Source of the DNA: a bacterium
GTDB taxonomy: Bacteria; Bacillota_I; Bacilli_A; RF39; UBA660
Assembly (NCBI GenBank): GCA_030539175.1
Contig: JAUNSN010000013.1
Location: 1 to 32,046 of the forward strand
Direction of reading: 5' to 3'
DNA: 32,046 nucleotides
Shown here: piece after piece, positions 30,188-32,046 of the stretch
Numbering within the stretch: position 1 is the stretch's first letter
Layout of the letters: every line of letters starts with the position of its first letter
The notes under the pieces: model-generated
The model's database searches: none
What the model saw: the letters and a program-made list of their open reading frames with translations, nothing else
What the model was told of the DNA's origin: nothing
Made by a program: the position numbers and the translations under genes

Positions 30188-30514
30188 ATGCATTGGTACT
30201 ACTATGTAATTATAATAGGAATACTATTATTAGTTGCCTTAGCAATAGTTAAGGGTAATAAAAAAGATTTTAAACTATCATTAAATAAACTAGTTGAATG
30301 CTTAGGTGGACAAGACAACATAGTCTCAACTGAAGTTAATATGTCAAGATTTAAAGTAACATTAAAAGATATAACTAAAGCCAATAAGGAAGCAATATTA
30401 AAATTGGGTGCTAAAGGAGTAGTAGAAATAGATAATCAATTAAAGATAATCCTTGGTAATAATGCTAAACAATTAAAAAAATATATTGACAATATTAAAA
30501 CTAATAAATTTTAA
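30188..30514 (+). CDS. membrane-tethered EIIB-like domain lacking the active Cys
   Basis: 108 residues from ATG 30188; ATG 30179 directly touches the GAGGAG ribosome site and is less likely. One transmembrane helix (about 5-22) precedes a domain of the glucose-type PTS EIIB fold: LVECLGGQDNIVSTEVNMSR, then KVTLKD, KLGAKGVVEI, QLKIILGNNAKQL. In true EIIB the motif is (D)xCxTR with the phosphorylated Cys; here Asn51 stands at that place (VNMSR), so phosphotransfer is not possible. Small membrane-bound EIIB-like proteins of this kind occur in Firmicutes and are probably regulatory, but the role is not established. It has its own promoter and terminator, so it is a single-gene unit. Confidence 0.75.
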   Translation: MHWYYYVIIIGILLLVALAIVKGNKKDFKLSLNKLVECLGGQDNIVSTEVNMSRFKVTLKDITKANKEAILKLGAKGVVEIDNQLKIILGNNAKQLKKYIDNIKTNKF

Positions 30515-30554
30515 TGACTAAAAGTGCTAAAAAAGATCACTTTTAGTCATTTTT
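30515..30554 (+). terminator. intrinsic terminator
   Basis: A perfect 12-bp stem (30515-30526 with 30538-30549) and five T follow the EIIB-like gene directly. Confidence 0.9.
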
Positions 30555-30605
30555 CGACATTATTCGACAAATAAATTTTATATAATAACCAAAACGGAGG
30601 TTATT

Positions 30606-31838
30606 ATGAAATTATTAGACGAGGTTTTAATTAGTAGTATTCTTATCATGTTTCCATTATTAATATATCTATTTTATGTAACATACAAAAATATAACAAA
30701 TCATCAAGAAAAAGATATATATTTTGCTCTTGCTATATTTACATCACTATATTTAAGTATCAAGTATACTTTTATAGATAGTAGAATAATAATAATGTTA
30801 AATATATTAATATTATTATCATATATAAAACAAAAAGAAAAAATTGCTTACTTAGTATCAATAATATTAGTCGGGTATAGTTATTTTTATACCAATATAA
30901 ATATATATATCTTAATTATCATGTATATAAGTTTTGCTATAACATATTATTTATCTAAGCAAAGAAAGTTTTTAGATAATAAATTCTTAAGTATTATAGC
31001 AACCCTACAAGGATTCTTTATTACCCTGGAATATTTTTATCGTTATACAAAAGCTAATGATATTAATATAATTTTTAGTTTATTTATTATTATAACTATA
31101 TTTTATACAGTTAGTTTTTTACTCCTATATCTATTTAATAAAGCTGATGAAATGTTAAATCTTCATAGTTTAATACATAAATTAGAACAAGAAAAAGAAG
31201 TTAAAAATTCATTATTTAAAGTAACTCATGAAGTTAAAAACCCTGTTGCAGTAATAAAGGGATATTTAGATATGTTTGATATAAAAGATGAAGAAAAATC
31301 AAAAAGATATATCAATATAATGAAAGGAGAAGTAAATAGAAGTATTAATATAATGAATGACTTTTTAGATTTAAGTAAAATAAAAATTAAAAAAGAAATA
31401 CTAGATATAAATTTAATAGTTGAAGAAATAGAAGATAGTTTAAGTATTATGGCTAGTAATAAAAATATAGAATGTAGTAGTACATATATAGATGATGAAA
31501 TATATGTAATGGGAGATGAAAATAGATTAAAACAAGTATTAATAAATATTATTAAAAATAGTATAGAATCTATATTAAATAAAGGTAAGATAGAAATACA
31601 AACTAAAACTATTAATAATAATTATATTATAAGTATTATTGATAATGGTTGTGGAATGGATGAAGAAACACTAAGTAAAATAAATGAAATGTTTTTTACT
31701 ACTAAAAAAAATGGTACTGGATTAGGTATAGTATTATCAAATGAAATAATAAAAGCTCATGGTGGTACAATAAGCTTCATTTCTAAAGAAAATATTGGTA
31801 CTACAGTAAATATAAGTTTACCAATTTACAATTTATAA
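30606..31838 (+). CDS. orphan multi-TM sensor histidine kinase (KinB-like)
   Basis: 410 residues. Six or seven hydrophobic helices fill residues 7-176 with only short loops, so there is no outside sensor domain. The kinase core follows: H box LFKVTHEVKNPVAVIKGY with His208, N box LKQVLINIIKNSIESI (about 308-323), G1 IIDNGCGMDEETL and G2 GTGLGIVLSNEII. The HEVKNP H box and the multi-helix N-terminus are those of KinB/KinD-type sporulation kinases, which phosphorylate an unlinked regulator. No response regulator lies next to it in this window. ACGGAGG is the ribosome site. Whether this organism sporulates cannot be told from here. Confidence 0.85.
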   Translation: MKLLDEVLISSILIMFPLLIYLFYVTYKNITNHQEKDIYFALAIFTSLYLSIKYTFIDSRIIIMLNILILLSYIKQKEKIAYLVSIILVGYSYFYTNINIYILIIMYISFAITYYLSKQRKFLDNKFLSIIATLQGFFITLEYFYRYTKANDINIIFSLFIIITIFYTVSFLLLYLFNKADEMLNLHSLIHKLEQEKEVKNSLFKVTHEVKNPVAVIKGYLDMFDIKDEEKSKRYINIMKGEVNRSINIMNDFLDLSKIKIKKEILDINLIVEEIEDSLSIMASNKNIECSSTYIDDEIYVMGDENRLKQVLINIIKNSIESILNKGKIEIQTKTINNNYIISIIDNGCGMDEETLSKINEMFFTTKKNGTGLGIVLSNEIIKAHGGTISFISKENIGTTVNISLPIYNL

Positions 31839-32046
31839 TTTATTTTAAAGTTAGAAATATTTATTTAAGTAGAAGTAAAACTAAAAATAAAATAACAAAA
31901 ACTATTGCCACAAGTTATCACTATGTGATAAACTTAACTTGTATAAATAGAAAGGTTGTGGATATTGTGAAAAATGTTGTGTTAACTGCAGGTGAATACG
32001 GGGTGAACAAACCTTTAAAATAAAGGGTTTAGAGACACTTTTTAAA
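31839..32046 (+). other. leader-like region at the window end
   Basis: No complete gene. TTATCAC-TAT-GTGATAA (about 31915-31931) forms a small perfect hairpin with flanking ACAAG/CTTGT. At 31967-32023 a GTG with GAAAGG upstream opens 18 codons (MKNVVLTAGEYGVNKPLK) and stops; AAACC...GGTTT pairs across the stop (about 32009-32030). It could be a leader peptide or the start of a gene read on after a frameshift. The window ends before this can be decided. Confidence 0.3.

Noticed and set aside
31951-31966. DnaA box / replication origin near GTTGTGGATA
   Set aside because: A single imperfect box without further copies, dnaA or dnaN nearby gives no support.

Overview
The window is strongly AT-rich bacterial chromosome from a low-GC Bacillota, most likely an uncultured Bacilli/Erysipelotrichia/RF39-like lineage. 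Reasons: Firmicutes-type Shine-Dalgarno sites, a BceRS-BceAB-type peptide-sensing module, a rimP-nusA-ylxR-infB-rbfA-truB operon, pyruvate phosphate dikinase, and gene ends that use TGA as a stop (code 11, so not a Mycoplasma code). The genus cannot be fixed from the sequence alone.

Layout. 1-521: 3' end of 23S rRNA, 5S rRNA and a terminator. 587-4074: membrane and surface genes (a gene broken by one in-frame TAA, a DUF378 membrane protein, a LolA-like lipoprotein, a membrane-anchored thioredoxin-fold-like protein without CXXC, a HAD phosphatase). 4118-4194: tRNA-His. 4195-7917: accessory island with two diverged copies of an unknown ~105-residue protein, each just behind a terminator-like leader hairpin, plus serine recombinase debris, a 5'-clipped YhcG/DUF1016 nuclease gene, a candidate structured RNA, an XRE regulator and a transposon-end palindrome. 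7918-12434 (minus): two-component system plus ABC transporter of the Bce type, with a BceR-like dyad operator at the end of the kinase gene. 12568-12644: tRNA-Ala.

12795-18650 is the most interesting part. ppdK is followed by two small units that look like tandem integrated elements. The last 28 bp of ppdK (15393-15420) recur at 17311 and 18620. The first unit carries an AbiEi/AbiEii toxin-antitoxin pair and the second a Fic AMPylator. The units share their left-end sequence with each other and their right-end sequence with each other, lie in the same orientation as ppdK, have their own promoters and carry no integrase. The best-formed right end (18594-18647) has two nested inverted repeats that could fold like a recombination hairpin. 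This looks like a cassette array using the ppdK 3' end as its insertion site and loaded with toxin/defence genes.

18781-23887: a 12-TM membrane LuxR-type regulator (minus), a decayed gene, two related lipoproteins, and a MacB-type ABC permease and ATPase. 24044-24120: tRNA-Arg. 24144-29518: an unknown small protein and then the nusA-infB operon, with a leader hairpin and a RimP reduced to its N-terminal domain. 29530-31838: a coiled-coil protein (minus), a membrane-tethered EIIB-like domain lacking the phosphorylatable Cys, and an orphan multi-TM sensor kinase. The last 200 bases hold leader-like hairpins and the start of something that runs off the window.
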